Shown here piece after piece: positions 62,778 through 64,000 of a DNA stretch of 64,000 nt. Below the pieces are notes generated by a model that worked only from the letters and a program-made list of their open reading frames with translations, did not search any database and had not been told where the DNA came from. Position 1 is the stretch's first letter, and every line of letters begins with the position of its first letter. Origin of the DNA: Marsupella aquatica (lineage: Eukaryota; Marchantiophyta); NCBI GenBank assembly GCA_973895155.1, contig OZ316893.1, forward strand, positions 22,692,001-22,756,000, in the 5' to 3' direction. The position numbers and the translations under genes are program-made.

Positions 62778-62990
62778 CTACTCATGTGCTGTATTGCAAT
62801 ATATACGCCACGTTACATACACGCGCAGATTATCACAACCACAGTCCTTGTAGTACTTCAAATCGGCCGACTCGTAAGCGAATTGGCAGCTCGCACATTG
62901 CCTCGCTGCATTCTCATTACATTCGGTTTCAGCTAGCAAAGCGATCGGGACCATTTGGTACATGATGTATGAGGGGAAGTCAGCGCGAAG
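62778..62990 (-). CDS. Possible last exon, Cys-rich (Gnk2/DUF26-like?)
   Basis: A good acceptor (attttgcag) precedes 62990 on the minus strand, and the frame stays open for 70 codons to a TGA. The peptide has a C-X7-C-X2-C block (CNENAARQCASC), then DCGCDNLRVYV and a final Cys. This spacing recalls the C-X8-C-X2-C core of plant DUF26/Gnk2 secreted or receptor domains and their following Cys-rich strand. The match is by eye and loose. No upstream exon with a signal peptide could be fixed in the DNA at 63000-63600. Confidence 0.3.
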   Translation of the reverse strand, partial: LRADFPSYIMYQMVPIALLAETECNENAARQCASCQFAYESADLKYYKDCGCDNLRVYVTWRIYCNTAHE

Positions 62991-64000
62991 CTGCAAAATC
63001 TATTCTAATATCTGGACGCGACTAGCATGTCCTCATCCATTCCAGCTGTAAGTGCCCTCCGCCACGCTAGGCCAGGTGCTGAGCACATAGTTGGATGGCG
63101 ATTTCGAAGAATTCTGCTCTAGTCGATTGAGCTGCCTGTGTAATTAAGTGCAACTTACTGTTCAATGCTTCTGTGAAAGGATACCATAGATACGAGCTTG
63201 ACGTGATGATGGTGCATTCGGGGGTCCATTCCTTTCGCTTGTCACCCGTAGATCCTGGCGAGGTGGTACGAATGCTCTAGACAGTAGGGCAGCTGGCCGG
63301 ACCGGTCATGAACATGCAAGTAAATCCTGGTGACGAGACCAGCTGGAGTTTCACAAGAGATATTAGTCTCCTGCTCCTTTCACCGTCATTTAGAGATTCG
63401 GGTGGAGCAGTCCGTTCTTGCGTGTATGCATGTGAATTTCTGAGACATTTCGGCTGAACTGTTTCAATCTCGTGATCAGTTCGTACAATCAGATGCCTAA
63501 AGTCGAGCCTGAGCCATGGCAGCACGTTTTTTGTTTTTATCTCCGATTTCCGTGCTTTCATTTCAGGTGTTTCTGTTTCTCATTCCTTGGATTCGGTTTT
63601 CCAGCACTTCAAATTATTCAGGAGTTCACGTCTTGAAGGCCGGGTAAAAAAGCAAGGTGATCCTCATTAGTGTACGTGCCGATGCCTCGCTAGTATACAG
63701 TTCACCACAGCTTGCAGCTTGTATATCCATAATAAGCCAACGCTGTTTTTGGGATGTACGAGCTCCAGCGCGTCTCTCTCAAGAGGCTGAATGACGTTCG
63801 CTCCCGTCATTATTTGCGCTAAGCACCACTGATTATGATGCATTGTTGCCTATCTCGTGCTACAACTTCAGCGCACTCGCTTCAGCAGAATTCGTTCAGA
63901 CATGTCTGACTGTCGGTTTCCACATGCGCTGGCTGATTACGCCGGGCTCCCTCTTACCACATTGCTGCCTTCAACTTCTCAGTCAAAGCCAGCAACCCCC
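62991..64000. other. Right edge, no firm gene
   Basis: A minus-strand open frame of 94 codons (63277-63561) has no recognisable domain and may be chance. If the Cys-rich exon is real, its upstream exons should lie here or beyond the window. Confidence 0.3.

Overview
The window reads as nuclear DNA of a land plant. Genes are split by short GT-AG introns, the recognisable products are plant families (secreted class III peroxidases, a bark-storage-protein-like nucleoside phosphorylase, a TPR-type protein), and long stretches are AT-rich non-coding DNA with SINE, LINE, MITE and Helitron insertions. The style of the TPR protein and the peroxidases suggests a bryophyte or another early-diverging land plant. 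That is an impression; the sequence does not prove it.

Layout. 1-1032 (+): 3' end of a TPR-like gene. 1540-5247 (-): a complete six-exon secreted nucleoside phosphorylase-like gene, whose last exon I found by splicing. 5248-13650: no recognised gene; one weak ORF, a SINE with target-site duplication at 11136-11458, and small repeats. 14362-16973 (-): peroxidase 1. 20569-20959: a palindromic MITE-like element. 23200-42570 and 42571-57236: a large direct tandem duplication, each copy carrying one almost identical peroxidase (2 at 27410-29937, 3 at 45598-48111, both -). 60041-62293 (-): a more divergent peroxidase 4. 62778-62990 (-): a possible cysteine-rich secreted-protein exon.

Peroxidases 1-3 and their upstream DNA are three copies of one ancestral unit of about 6.6 kb. 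Copy 1 is old and diverged. Copies 2 and 3 come from a recent tandem duplication with a 3-bp microhomology junction; their peroxidases differ by one residue (K36N). All four peroxidases keep the signal peptide, the distal Arg/His, the proximal His and the cysteines, so they look functional, and together they form a peroxidase cluster acting in the cell wall.

The two recent copies can be compared base by base, which shows exactly what entered or left since they separated. Copy 1 of the duplication gained a 5'-truncated LINE (15-bp target duplication) and two non-autonomous Helitrons. For both Helitrons the empty A^T target can be read from the sister copy. These Helitrons carry arrays of a 'gatgtcg' minisatellite next to the 3' terminus and several 5' termini per element, always 8 nt before a TATAATA motif. 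This Helitron/minisatellite family is the most novel-looking thing in the window.
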